A stretch of 64,000 nucleotides of DNA from Cupriavidus pampae (GTDB taxonomy: Bacteria; Pseudomonadota; Gammaproteobacteria; Burkholderiales; Burkholderiaceae). Shown piece by piece: positions 44,084 through 52,402 of this stretch. The stretch spans positions 248,001-312,000 of the forward strand of contig NZ_CAJZAG010000003.1 of the NCBI RefSeq assembly GCF_914271485.1. The letters run 5' to 3'. Numbering within the stretch: position 1 is the stretch's first letter; every line of letters starts with the position of its first letter. The translations under genes were made by a program, and so were the position numbers. The notes beneath the pieces were generated by a model that saw only the letters and a program-made list of their open reading frames with translations, did not search any database and was not told where the DNA came from.

Positions 44084-44683
44084 ATGAAACTGGATCCAGA
44101 ACTGGCTGACAAGCCGTACTACAGCACGCGAACTGCAGCAAAACTTCTCAACGTATCGCTGGGCACAGTCCAGAAGATGGTCGAACGGGGCGAGCTCGGC
44201 GCCTGGAAAACCAACGGCGGACATCGGCGCATTCACAAGGAAACGGTGCACCGGCTGCTGGCCTCGCGCGCCGCGCCCGATCTGCAGGCGCCGCATGACC
44301 TCGACCTCGTGGTGTTTCATCCGAATCACCAGGAGGCGCAGCGCATCAGCGCACAGCTGGGCAAGTGGTCGCTTCCGCTGAAGACGCAGGTGCTCGAGGA
44401 CGTCGTGGATACCGTGATCACGTCGATCGACGCACGGCCGCGCGTGGTGCTCTATTACGTCGAGGAACTCAACGATGCCGAGTCGGCCATCATTGAGAAG
44501 CTGCAGAATTTCTTCGCGCGGCAACGCGTGATCTTCGCGGTGATCACCAACCGCCAGGCCTACGATGGCGTGGCCGACGCACTGCAGCACTGGGGCATCA
44601 TGGTGTTCCTGAAGACGCCATCGCTGGAAGAGGTAAAGGGCTTCCTGCGCGCGCAGCTGATGATGGGCCGCACTGCGGGCTGA
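44084..44683 (+). CDS. HTH (excisionase/MerR-like) DNA-binding protein with pseudo-receiver domain
   Basis: This 199-residue protein has an N-terminal HTH_17-type winged helix (Y-Y-S-T-R-T-A-A-K-L-L-N-V-S-L-G-T-V-Q-K-M-V at about residues 12-33, then W-K-T-N-G-G-H-R-R-I). The C-terminal half (about 70-195) has alternating hydrophobic strands and helices like a response-regulator receiver. It lacks the acidic pocket and phosphorylatable Asp in the expected places. Such proteins are found as single-copy chromosomal genes in this family, unrelated to phage excision; no integrase is nearby. It probably binds DNA as a regulator with a phosphorylation-independent input. Targets are unknown. Confidence 0.8.
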   Translation: MKLDPELADKPYYSTRTAAKLLNVSLGTVQKMVERGELGAWKTNGGHRRIHKETVHRLLASRAAPDLQAPHDLDLVVFHPNHQEAQRISAQLGKWSLPLKTQVLEDVVDTVITSIDARPRVVLYYVEELNDAESAIIEKLQNFFARQRVIFAVITNRQAYDGVADALQHWGIMVFLKTPSLEEVKGFLRAQLMMGRTAG

Positions 44684-44693
44684 GCGCGAGACA

Positions 44694-44718
44694 GCTCTTA
44701 ACTTTCTTAAGTAAGAGC
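44694..44718. terminator. weak hairpin between convergent HTH and ocd genes
   Basis: GCTCTTA and TAAGAGC (7 bp) flank an 11-base loop, spanning the stop of the ornithine cyclodeaminase gene. There is no clear T-tract. It could act as a bidirectional terminator. Confidence 0.4.
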
Positions 44719-45801
44719 CTCCTTCAAACTTTCGGGGACTAACACCTCGTCCCGCATCATCCAGCCATAGAGGTCGCGCGGGTCGCGAGGTGTTGCAACA
44801 AAGCCTAAAATCCGACCCGCGTCCTTCGCGAGCGCCACATTGTGGAGCCATCGTAAAGCGGAAAAATCCTCGAGCGCGAAGCCTACGGAATCGAAGATCG
44901 TGACGGCTTCGCGCGTCTGCCGGCCCGGCGTTTTCTGCGCCAACACTTCCCACAATTCGACGACCGGGGCATCGGGCGGCAGTTGCTGAATCTCGCCCTC
45001 GATGCGCGTCTGCGGCGCGTACTCGACGACGATCCGCGCCCGTCGCAGGATCTCCACGTGCAGCTCGGTCTTGCCTGGGCAGTCGCCACCCACGGCATTC
45101 AGATGCATCCCGGGCGTGACCATCTCCGGCGTGAGAATCGTCGCGCGGGTTTTGTCCGCGGTCACGGTCGAGACCACGTCGGCGCCCTGCACCGCCGCCG
45201 CAATCGATGGCGCCGGCACGATGCGCAGATCCTGTATGTGGGCGAGATTGCGCGCGAGGCGATCGGTCGCGCGCCGGTCCAGATCGAACGCGCGGATCTC
45301 GCGGATGCCGAGCAACGCGTGGAACGCCAGCGCCTGAAACTCGGCCTGCGCACCGTTGCCGATCAGTGCCATGTTCCTGGCATCGTCACGCGCGAGCACC
45401 TGCGCCGCCAGCGCCGAGGTGGCCGCAGTACGCAGCGCGGTGGCCAGCGTGAGATCTGCCAGCAGCAGCGGAAAGCCAGTAGCCACTTCGGCGAGAGCGC
45501 CATAGGCCATCACAGTGGGCAGGCCGTGTCGCGCATTGCGTGGATGACCGTTGACGTATTTGAACGCATGCAGCTGGCCATCGCTGACCGGCATCAATTC
45601 GATCACGCCGACGTCCGAATGACTCGCGGCGCGCGCCGACTTGTCGAACGCGTGCCAGCGCAGAAAGTCCTCGCGCAGATACTCGGCGAGCTGCACCAGC
45701 GATTGCCGTACGCCGATGGAGCGCACAAGGGCCGCCACGTCGCGCGCATCGAGGCAACGCGTGCCACGGGTGTGGAGTGAGCCGTGCGGTGTAGAAGTCA
45801 T
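44707..45801 (-). CDS. ornithine cyclodeaminase / mu-crystallin family
   Basis: The 364-residue protein has the NAD-binding block N-M-A-L-I-G-N-G-A-Q-A-E-F-Q-A near residue 145, R-T-A-A-T-S-A-L-A near 126 and F-K-Y-V-N-G-H-P-x-N near 80, as in ornithine cyclodeaminases that turn ornithine into proline and ammonia. It is immediately downstream of a guanidino-group hydrolase gene and opposite an Lrp/AsnC regulator, which fits an arginine/citrulline/ornithine catabolic module. It starts 54 bases after the ctlX stop. Confidence 0.88.
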   Translation of the reverse strand: MTSTPHGSLHTRGTRCLDARDVAALVRSIGVRQSLVQLAEYLREDFLRWHAFDKSARAASHSDVGVIELMPVSDGQLHAFKYVNGHPRNARHGLPTVMAYGALAEVATGFPLLLADLTLATALRTAATSALAAQVLARDDARNMALIGNGAQAEFQALAFHALLGIREIRAFDLDRRATDRLARNLAHIQDLRIVPAPSIAAAVQGADVVSTVTADKTRATILTPEMVTPGMHLNAVGGDCPGKTELHVEILRRARIVVEYAPQTRIEGEIQQLPPDAPVVELWEVLAQKTPGRQTREAVTIFDSVGFALEDFSALRWLHNVALAKDAGRILGFVATPRDPRDLYGWMMRDEVLVPESLKEALT

Positions 45802-45855
45802 GATGCGCGTTTCCTGTTCAGTTGGTCCGATGCCGCGTGCCCTGCAGGTCGCGCT

Positions 45856-46752
45856 TTATGCGGCCCGCCCTGCCGCTGCATTGCGTGTGGCCAGCCCTGC
45901 CGCGCTGTCGCGATCGAGCCGCAGCGTCATGCAATACGCGCCACCGCCCGACAACATGAATGGCGACAGATCGACCTCGCGCAGCCGATAGCCGCGCCGC
46001 GCGAATTCCGTGCGCAGATGCGGCGTGGTGCGCGTCATCACCACCTGATCGTCGAGGTTGACCGCGTTGACGCTGAAGTGCCGCAGGTCGTCCTCGGTCG
46101 CTTCGATACGCAGACTCGCGGGCACGCGCGCGTGGATCTCGCGCAGCGCCGACGCGCTGAACGCGGGTGGGTAGTACAGGAGCTCGCCCCCCGCCAGCGG
46201 GCAGAAGCAGACGTCGAGGTGATAGCTGTGCGCGGTGGCCAGTTCGAGCGCCACGACCTCGCGCCCGAAGTGTCGGGACATCGCGTCCGCTGCCTCGCGC
46301 GACGAGCGCGGACCGAACCCCGCCCAGAAATGACCGCGCGAGGCATCCCAGATGCAATCGCCGGCGCCCTCCTGGTAACAGCCCTCGGGCAACGTCGTCA
46401 CGCTGTCGATCAGTCCGCGCGCCTGCAGCGAGGCGAAGATCGCCGCAAACGGTGTCTCCTCGCCCTGCCGCTGCGGGTAGCGAAAGCGTGCGAGCACCGC
46501 CTTGCCATCGAGCACGACCGCGGCGTTGGCAGGGAACACCATATCCGGCAGGCCGGGCGCGCCCGGTGCTACCTCCACCGCGAAGCCCGACGCATCGAGC
46601 GCCTCGCGTAGCGCGTCGAAGGCCTGCATGGCGTGGCGATGCATGCCGCGCGGATCGCGGGCCCACGCCTGCGGGTCCATCCACGGATTGATGCTGTAGG
46701 AAACGTCGTAATGGGTCGGAGCGACAACGAGAATAGTCGGGCGAGTGATCAC
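45856..46752 (-). CDS. ctlX: citrulline/arginine hydrolase-like protein (CtlX/DDAH amidinotransferase fold)
   Basis: The 298-residue protein has the guanidine-modifying enzyme fold: M-V-F-P-A-N near residue 70, an E-G-x-G-D-C-I-W-D segment, catalytic-type H in H-S-Y-H-L-D-V-C-F, and a C-terminal nucleophile in G-G-G-A-Y-C-M-T-L. This subgroup has been called CtlX, used in citrulline breakdown. The start is a GTG at 46752 with a strong GAGAGGAA six bases upstream; the in-frame TTG at 46767 overlaps that ribosome-binding site and is unlikely. It heads a two-gene operon with ornithine cyclodeaminase. Confidence 0.82.
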   Translation of the reverse strand: MITRPTILVVAPTHYDVSYSINPWMDPQAWARDPRGMHRHAMQAFDALREALDASGFAVEVAPGAPGLPDMVFPANAAVVLDGKAVLARFRYPQRQGEETPFAAIFASLQARGLIDSVTTLPEGCYQEGAGDCIWDASRGHFWAGFGPRSSREAADAMSRHFGREVVALELATAHSYHLDVCFCPLAGGELLYYPPAFSASALREIHARVPASLRIEATEDDLRHFSVNAVNLDDQVVMTRTTPHLRTEFARRGYRLREVDLSPFMLSGGGAYCMTLRLDRDSAAGLATRNAAAGRAA

Positions 46753-46826
46753 GGCAGTTCCTCTCAAAGGGTTGGGACTGCGTGCATTGTCGGGCGCTCG
46801 CGCGTTAGCCAGAAGCGCACATATTG

Positions 46827-46879
46827 GACAAATTGCGCCACTGGGATAACAATTCGCTAGTCGTCACTCGCAAATTGTC
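46827..46879. promoter_or_regulatory. candidate Lrp/AsnC operator array
   Basis: GACAAATTGCG (46827-46837) and CGCAAATTGTC (46869-46879) are near-perfect inverted copies (one mismatch in 11). A third related element, ACAATTCGC, lies between them at 46849-46857. They fill the gap between the divergent ctlX operon and the AsnC-family gene. Multiple phased AT-core sites are typical of Lrp/AsnC regulators. Confidence 0.6.
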
Positions 46880-46887
46880 AGGCCGCC

Positions 46888-47310
46888 ATGGACGCCACCG
46901 ATCAGCAGTTGCTCGCGTTGCTACGCGATAACGCCCGCACCCCTGTGACCACGCTCGCGAAGGTGCTGCGCATCTCGCGCGCGACCGTGCAGAACCGCAT
47001 CGACAAGCTCGAGCGCGACGGTCTGATCGTCGGCTACACCGTGCGGCTCAAGCCCGAAGCGGAGCCGCATCGCATCCGCGCGTGGATGACGGTGGCGGTC
47101 GAGGGCAACAAGGCGCGGCAGGTGCTGCAGGCCCTGCGCGGCGAGCCCAACGTGCAGACGCTGCATACCACCAACGGCCGCTGGGACATCATCGCGGAGC
47201 TGCGCGCCGATACGCTCGAAGCGTTCGACCGCACGCTCGACCGCATCCGGCTGATCGACGGCATCTCCGCGACGGAGACCAGCATTCTGCTATCGACTTA
47301 CAAGCTCTGA
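46888..47310 (+). CDS. Lrp/AsnC family transcriptional regulator
   Basis: A 140-residue regulator: N-terminal HTH (about residues 4-60; D-Q-Q-L-L-A-L-L-R-D-N-A-R and I-S-R-A-T-V-Q-N-R-I-D-K-L) and C-terminal RAM domain (about 66-140) that senses amino acids. It is divergent from the ctlX-ornithine cyclodeaminase operon across a spacer with three related AT-core elements, so it most likely controls that operon in response to arginine, ornithine or citrulline. It ends 5 bases before the convergent ClC gene. Confidence 0.93.
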   Translation: MDATDQQLLALLRDNARTPVTTLAKVLRISRATVQNRIDKLERDGLIVGYTVRLKPEAEPHRIRAWMTVAVEGNKARQVLQALRGEPNVQTLHTTNGRWDIIAELRADTLEAFDRTLDRIRLIDGISATETSILLSTYKL

Positions 47311-47315
47311 GGCTG

Positions 47316-49106
47316 TCATCCACGCGATGCGACCAGCGGACGCTCGCGTTTGGTCTCTTCGTCGAGCACCCGGCCGCTTGGCGCGACGAGATCGCGCAGC
47401 GACACGATGCCGACCAGACGCATCGTGCCGAGGTCATCGACCACCGGCAGACGCGCGACGCTGAGTGCGGCCATGGTGCCCGCCGCGGCGCGCCCGGTGT
47501 GCGAGGGCAGCAGCGCGGATGCGGTGCCGGCCGGTAGCAGGTCGCGACAAGTCAGTGCGGCATGGTCTTGGCTGGCGGACAGCGCGCGCACGGCCGCATC
47601 GATCGCGGCGCGATTGAGCATGCCGAGCACGCGCCCTTCGCCAACCACCGGATACGCGCGGTGCGCCGCATGCGGGCCAAAGTACTGCGCCATCGCCGCT
47701 TCCACGCTGAGGTTGCCATCGATCGCCACAACCTCGCGCGTCATCACGTCGGCCACATACGCATGCTCGAGCGGATCGACGCCATACTCGCGCCAGATAT
47801 GCAGGCCGCGCCGGGCGATCTTCTCGGTCATGATCGAACGCTTCATCGTCAGCACCGAGAAGCCATACGCCACCGCGGTGGTCAGCAATAGCGGCAGCAG
47901 CGCCTCGCTGTCATGCGTGAGGCCGAACGCGAACACGATCGCGGTCAGCGGCGCGCCCAGCACGCTGCCGAGCACGCCGGCCATGCAGACCAGCGCCCAC
48001 AGCGCGGGCGAGCCGCCCGGCAACCATGGCGCCAGCACCATGCCAAGCCCGGCACCAAGCATCAGCAGCGGGGCCAGCACACCGCCCGATGTACCCGAAC
48101 CCAGCGCGGCAACCCAGATCACCGCCTTGACCGCGAGCAGTGCCACGGCAACCTCGATGGCAATGCGGTTGTTGAGCAGATCGCCAATCACGTCGTAGCC
48201 CACGCCGAGCGCGCGCGGTTCGAAGTAACCGCCGATACCGACCACGAGCCCACCGATCGCGGGCCACCACATCCAGTGCAGGCGCAGACGGCCAAAGACG
48301 TCCTCCGTGCGATAGAGCGCCAGCGTCAGCCCGGCCCCGAGCACGCCGCACAGCAGCCCAGCCACCGCGCACGAGACCAGCGCCGTCACCGAGACCGGCG
48401 CGGTATGCAACGGAAACAGCGGCCCGGTATCGAACACGAAGCCGCGCAGAAATCCCGCCACCGCGCAGGCGAGCGCCACCGGCAGCAAGCTCCGCGGCCG
48501 CAGTTCGAACAGCAGCAGTTCGATCGCCAGCAGCACCGCCGCGACCGGCGTGCCGAAGATCGCGGTCATGCCCGCGCACGCGCCCGCGACCAAGAGCGTC
48601 TTGCGCTCGGCCGCGCTCAGATGCAGCAGTTGCGCAAGCAGCGACGCGATCGAGCCGCCCGTCATGATGATCGGTCCCTCGGCCCCGAATGGCCCGCCGC
48701 TACCGATCACGATGCCCGAGGACAACGGCTTGAGCACCGCGACCTTCGGCGACATGCGGCTGCGGCCGAACAGCACGGCCTCCATCGCCTCGGGAATGCC
48801 GTGGCCGCGGATCTTGTCGCTGCCGTAGCGCGCCATCAGGCCGACGATCAGCCCGCCGATCACGGGCAAAGCGATCACCCACAAACCCAGCGTGTTATGC
48901 GCGGGCGAGCTCTCGGCGAACGACAGCGTTTGATAGAAGAACAGGTTGGTAAAGAAGCGGATCAGATTGACCAGCACCCATGCGGCCACTGTGCTGACGC
49001 CGCCCAATACGAGCGCGATGGCGGCCAGCATCGGCAGCCGCCGATCGACGGCGTAGTCGCGCTTTTCGAAATGCCGCATTTCGACATCATTAGCTTTGTC
49101 ACTCAT
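47316..49106 (-). CDS. clcB: ClC-family chloride channel/antiporter with CBS pair
   Basis: The 596-residue membrane protein has the ClC selectivity motifs: G-S-G-G-P-F-G-A-E-G-P (about residues 130-141, with the gating glutamate), and G-S-G-T-S-G-G-V-L-A-P. Ten or more hydrophobic helices follow the usual inverted-repeat pattern. A C-terminal CBS pair (about 450-575) probably binds adenine nucleotides. ClC antiporters in bacteria support acid resistance and charge balance; channel or exchanger mode cannot be decided here. It diverges from the HPP-CBS gene; a perfect palindrome lies between them. Confidence 0.93.
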   Translation of the reverse strand: MSDKANDVEMRHFEKRDYAVDRRLPMLAAIALVLGGVSTVAAWVLVNLIRFFTNLFFYQTLSFAESSPAHNTLGLWVIALPVIGGLIVGLMARYGSDKIRGHGIPEAMEAVLFGRSRMSPKVAVLKPLSSGIVIGSGGPFGAEGPIIMTGGSIASLLAQLLHLSAAERKTLLVAGACAGMTAIFGTPVAAVLLAIELLLFELRPRSLLPVALACAVAGFLRGFVFDTGPLFPLHTAPVSVTALVSCAVAGLLCGVLGAGLTLALYRTEDVFGRLRLHWMWWPAIGGLVVGIGGYFEPRALGVGYDVIGDLLNNRIAIEVAVALLAVKAVIWVAALGSGTSGGVLAPLLMLGAGLGMVLAPWLPGGSPALWALVCMAGVLGSVLGAPLTAIVFAFGLTHDSEALLPLLLTTAVAYGFSVLTMKRSIMTEKIARRGLHIWREYGVDPLEHAYVADVMTREVVAIDGNLSVEAAMAQYFGPHAAHRAYPVVGEGRVLGMLNRAAIDAAVRALSASQDHAALTCRDLLPAGTASALLPSHTGRAAAGTMAALSVARLPVVDDLGTMRLVGIVSLRDLVAPSGRVLDEETKRERPLVASRG

Positions 49107-49138
49107 GCTGCACTTTCCTATCCGAACCCAAGGCCACG

Positions 49139-49163
49139 CAATATATCACGGCATGATATATTG
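49139..49163. promoter_or_regulatory. perfect palindromic operator between clcB and the HPP gene
   Basis: CAATATATCA (49139-49148) and TGATATATTG (49154-49163) are exact inverted copies around a 5-base centre. The AT-rich palindrome lies between divergent starts, 33 bases from clcB and 69 from the HPP gene. It is a strong candidate binding site for an unidentified dimeric repressor. Confidence 0.75.
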
Positions 49164-49231
49164 GCGCTTTTTGTCCGCTTTGGTACGTTACATACCTACC
49201 GTCCGGCCCCGACAACTACTCCAACGCCGCC

Positions 49232-50440
49232 ATGCCGCCTGACTCCGCCAAGCCGTCTGACGCCGATCTGGCTGCCGCCAGCGCGCCCTCCGCCCGCCAG
49301 GCCGTGGCCTGGCTGCGCACCTTCGTGCCGACGCCGATCACCGGCGGCCGCTACGAGCGCTACAAGAGCTGCCTGGGGGCGTTGCTCGGCCTGTTTGTTA
49401 CCGAGTGGATCAGTCGTCACCTGATGGGTGGGTTCAACCCGTGGTTTATCGCGCCGATGGGCGCGTCGGCGGTGCTGCTGTTCGCGGTGCCCTCGAGCCC
49501 GCTCGCGCAGCCGTGGTCGATCATCGGCGGCAACCTCGTGGCGGCTACCGTGGGTGTGACGTGCGCCATGCTGATTCCGTCGCAGGGCCTCGCGGCCGGC
49601 GTGGCGGTGGCGGTGGCGATCGGCCTGATGTTCCCGCTGCGCTGCATCCACCCGCCCAGCGGTGCGGTGGCACTGACCGCCGTGCTGGGCGGACCGGCCG
49701 TGAAGGCGCTCGGCTTTGGCTTTATCGTGATGCCGGTGGCGGTCAACTCGATGGTGCTGGTGCTGATGGCGCTGGCCTTCAACAACGCCTTGCGGCGCCG
49801 CTACCCGCACCGGCCGGCCGAGACCGTACCGAGCCATCTCACACGCGACGTGCCCCCCAGCCAACGCGTGGGCTTTACCCGCGCGGATCTCGACGCCGTG
49901 CTCGCGGCGCGCGGGGAATTCCTGGACATCGAAGAAGACGACCTCGAGGCCATCCTCGTGGCGGCCGAGCTGCGCGCGTTCCGGCGCCGCTTTGGCGATG
50001 TGCGCTGCGTGGACATCATGTCGCACGATGTGGTCACCGCCGCGCCTGACATGCCCGCCGCCGATGCGGCCGCATTGCTGGTCCGCCATCACGTCAAGGC
50101 GCTGCCTGTGGTGGACGATCAGAGGCGTCTGCTTGGCATCATCACGCAGACCGACTTTTTCGACGCCCAGCGCACCGGCTCGCGCCGCACGGCCGGCAAC
50201 GTGCGCGATCTCATGACGCGCGCGGTCACCGTGGCGCAGATCGACCAGCCGATGGTCGATCTGGCGCGCGCTTTCTCCGACGGCGGCCTGCATCATGTGC
50301 CCGTGCTCGACCACGACCGGCGCGTGGTCGGCATGGTCACGCAATCCGACCTCGTGGCCGCGCTGGTGCGCAGCCGCACGGGGACACCGGCAGAGCCGGA
50401 CGCACGTGTGTCCGCTGCCGGCGAGTTCGGTGGTCTATAA
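49232..50440 (+). CDS. HPP family membrane protein with CBS domains
   Basis: A 402-residue protein: an N-terminal HPP domain with four to five helices and the name-giving C-I-H-P-P-S-G at about residues 136-142, then a CBS pair (about 257-310 and 323-380). HPP proteins are inner-membrane proteins implicated in nitrite transport in plants and algae; the bacterial CBS-fused type is uncharacterised. Both this gene and the divergent ClC gene encode CBS-regulated anion-related membrane proteins, suggesting shared control of ion movement. Confidence 0.88.
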   Translation: MPPDSAKPSDADLAAASAPSARQAVAWLRTFVPTPITGGRYERYKSCLGALLGLFVTEWISRHLMGGFNPWFIAPMGASAVLLFAVPSSPLAQPWSIIGGNLVAATVGVTCAMLIPSQGLAAGVAVAVAIGLMFPLRCIHPPSGAVALTAVLGGPAVKALGFGFIVMPVAVNSMVLVLMALAFNNALRRRYPHRPAETVPSHLTRDVPPSQRVGFTRADLDAVLAARGEFLDIEEDDLEAILVAAELRAFRRRFGDVRCVDIMSHDVVTAAPDMPAADAAALLVRHHVKALPVVDDQRRLLGIITQTDFFDAQRTGSRRTAGNVRDLMTRAVTVAQIDQPMVDLARAFSDGGLHHVPVLDHDRRVVGMVTQSDLVAALVRSRTGTPAEPDARVSAAGEFGGL

Positions 50441-50549
50441 CTCTCATCAGGCAGTCTTCATCGCGTGACGCAATATCACGCGGTGCGTAAAACGATTTCC
50501 GCTATGCTTACGGCGTTTCCGTCACACGGCCGCCGAGGAGATCTGCCCG

Positions 50550-51653
50550 ATGAGTTCCGGACAATTGATTGAGAAGCTCGCCGCCGTCTTTGCGCTGATC
50601 CTGCTGATCGGCGGCTCGCTGGTAGTGCTTGCACCGTTTGCCACCGCGCTGCTGTGGGGCGCGATTCTGGCCTTCAGCTCCTGGTATCCGTACTCCGTAC
50701 TGTCGCGCTGGCTCGGCAATCGCCGGGGCATTGCCGCGCTGCTGTGCGTGTTGCTGGCCTCGGTGATCGTGCTCGGCCCGTTCGTCTACGCGGGCGCAAG
50801 CTTCTCCGCACACCTCGACGACCTGACCGCGCTGGTCGACCGCTACAAGGAGCGCGGTTTCCCGCAGCTACCCGAGTGGCTGGCCAGCCTGCCCTATGTC
50901 GGCAGCTATCTGCAGAACACGTGGAACCAGGTCGTCAATGCCGATTCGGAGATGCTCGCGAACCTGCGCAAGCTCGTGGCGCCGGTCGGCCACGTGTTGC
51001 TTGGCGCGGGCCTGTCGATCGGCGCGGGGCTCGGCCAGCTGGCGCTCTCGATCGTGCTGGCGTTCTTCTTCTATACCGGCGGCGAGCTGGCGGTGGATTG
51101 GCTGCGCGGCGGCATGCGCCGCATCGCGGGCGATCGCGCCGACCATCTGCTCGCACTGGCCGGCAGCACGGTCAAAGGCGTGGTCTACGGCGTGCTCGGT
51201 ACCGCGTTCGTGCAGGCGGTGTTGACCGGCGTCGGCCTGTGGATTGCCGGCGTGCCGGGGGCCGCGATTCTCGGCTTCATTACGTTCTTCCTGTCGGTGA
51301 TTCCGGTCGGCCCGCCGCTGATCTGGATTCCGGCCGCGCTGTGGCTTTATCACTCGGGTGCCACGGGCTGGGCGATCTTCATGGTCGTGTGGGGCATCGC
51401 CGTGGTCGGCATGGCCGACAACATCATCAAGCCGCTGCTGATCAGCAAGGGCACGGGCCTGCCGCTCATCTGGATCATGATGGGCGTGCTGGGTGGCGCG
51501 CTCGCGTTCGGTTTCCTCGGTGTGTTCATCGGCCCCACCGTGCTCGCGGTGGCCTACGCGCTGTTGCGCGACTGGACGATTGGCACGCAGATGGCGGCTC
51601 CCGTCACGGCGGTCACAGCTGCACCGCCGACGCGGCTGACTCCGGACGCATGA
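50550..51653 (+). CDS. AI-2E family transporter (PerM/TqsA-like permease)
   Basis: The 367-residue membrane protein has the family pattern of paired N-terminal helices, a soluble middle (about 75-140), and C-terminal helices with A-I-L-G-F-I-T-F-F-L-S-V-I-P-V-G-P-P-L-I-W and D-N-I-I-K-P-L-L-I-S-K-G. The substrate is not predictable: members export autoinducer-2 or act as sodium/proton antiporters. A GGAG ribosome-binding site precedes the ATG. Its stop overlaps the pqiA start (ATGA), tying it to the pqi operon. Confidence 0.9.
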   Translation: MSSGQLIEKLAAVFALILLIGGSLVVLAPFATALLWGAILAFSSWYPYSVLSRWLGNRRGIAALLCVLLASVIVLGPFVYAGASFSAHLDDLTALVDRYKERGFPQLPEWLASLPYVGSYLQNTWNQVVNADSEMLANLRKLVAPVGHVLLGAGLSIGAGLGQLALSIVLAFFFYTGGELAVDWLRGGMRRIAGDRADHLLALAGSTVKGVVYGVLGTAFVQAVLTGVGLWIAGVPGAAILGFITFFLSVIPVGPPLIWIPAALWLYHSGATGWAIFMVVWGIAVVGMADNIIKPLLISKGTGLPLIWIMMGVLGGALAFGFLGVFIGPTVLAVAYALLRDWTIGTQMAAPVTAVTAAPPTRLTPDA

Positions 51654-52402
51654 CCCCCAACGCCGACCATAGCGCCAACCGCGGCGCCAACCCTAGCGCG
51701 GACCATAGCGCGGACCATAGCGCGGACAATAGCGCCAACGCACCGGTGCCCCGGCGGGCACCGGACGATCTCAGCAGCCTGATCGCCTGTGAGTACTGTG
51801 ACGCCGTGTACGCGCGCACCACGCTCGCGCCGGGCGAACGCGCGCAATGCCTGCGCTGCGGCGGCGCGCTCTATCGCGAGAGCCGGCGCGGCTACCGACG
51901 CCTGCTGCCGCTGGTGATCACCGCGCTGATCCTGTTCGTGGTCTCCAATTCGTATCCGATCGTCGAGATGGATCTGCAGGGTGTGCGCACGCAGACCACG
52001 CTGCTGGGTGCCGTGGAAGCGCTGCATGCCGATGGCATGGACCTTGTGGCCGCGCTGGTGCTGGCCACCACGATCGTGTTTCCGCTCACCGAGATGCTCA
52101 TGATGTGCTATCTGCTGGTGCCGATGGCCCAGCACCGCATGCCGCCCGGTTTCGATCGCATCGTGCGCGGCATCCGGCAAACCCGGCCATGGGGCATGAT
52201 CGAAGTGTTCATGATCGGCGTGCTGGTGACCGTGGTGAAGCTGTCGACGATGGCGCAGGTACTGCCCGGCATTGCACTGTGGTCCTTTGGCGCGCTGGTG
52301 GTGGTGCTGGCGGCGATGCTGTCGTTCGACCCGCGCGCGTTGTGGGACTACCTCGAGCAGCCCACGCCCGACGACGAGCCTGCACAGGAAGTGGTGCGAT
52401 GA
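51650..52402 (+). CDS. pqiA: PqiA-like inner-membrane protein (first copy)
   Basis: The 250-residue protein is a single PqiA domain: a zinc-ribbon-like C-E-Y-C...C-L-R-C-G-G segment (about residues 46-70) and four membrane helices, with V-S-N-S-Y-P-I-V-E-M and S-F-D-P-R-A-L-W-D. E. coli PqiA is double-length; here the two halves are separate genes. PqiA is the inner-membrane partner of the PqiB lipid-transfer tube. The N-terminus carries a 12-base tandem repeat producing Ala-Asp-His-Ser units before the zinc motif. It overlaps its neighbours by four bases on both sides. Confidence 0.9.
   Translation: MTPNADHSANRGANPSADHSADHSADNSANAPVPRRAPDDLSSLIACEYCDAVYARTTLAPGERAQCLRCGGALYRESRRGYRRLLPLVITALILFVVSNSYPIVEMDLQGVRTQTTLLGAVEALHADGMDLVAALVLATTIVFPLTEMLMMCYLLVPMAQHRMPPGFDRIVRGIRQTRPWGMIEVFMIGVLVTVVKLSTMAQVLPGIALWSFGALVVVLAAMLSFDPRALWDYLEQPTPDDEPAQEVVR
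51663..51739 (+). repeat. 12-base tandem repeat in the 5' end of pqiA
   Basis: Units close to GCGGACCATAGC repeat about six times with some degenerate copies (GCCAACCGCGGC, GCGGACAATAGC). They encode A-D-H-S-type tetrapeptides near the N-terminus of the first PqiA. The unit is a multiple of three, so copy-number change would keep frame. Confidence 0.8.

Noticed and set aside
44084..44683. Excisionase-type HTH as a sign of a prophage or integrative element
   Set aside because: No integrase, attachment-site repeats or phage genes nearby; the fused C-terminal domain is of regulator type.
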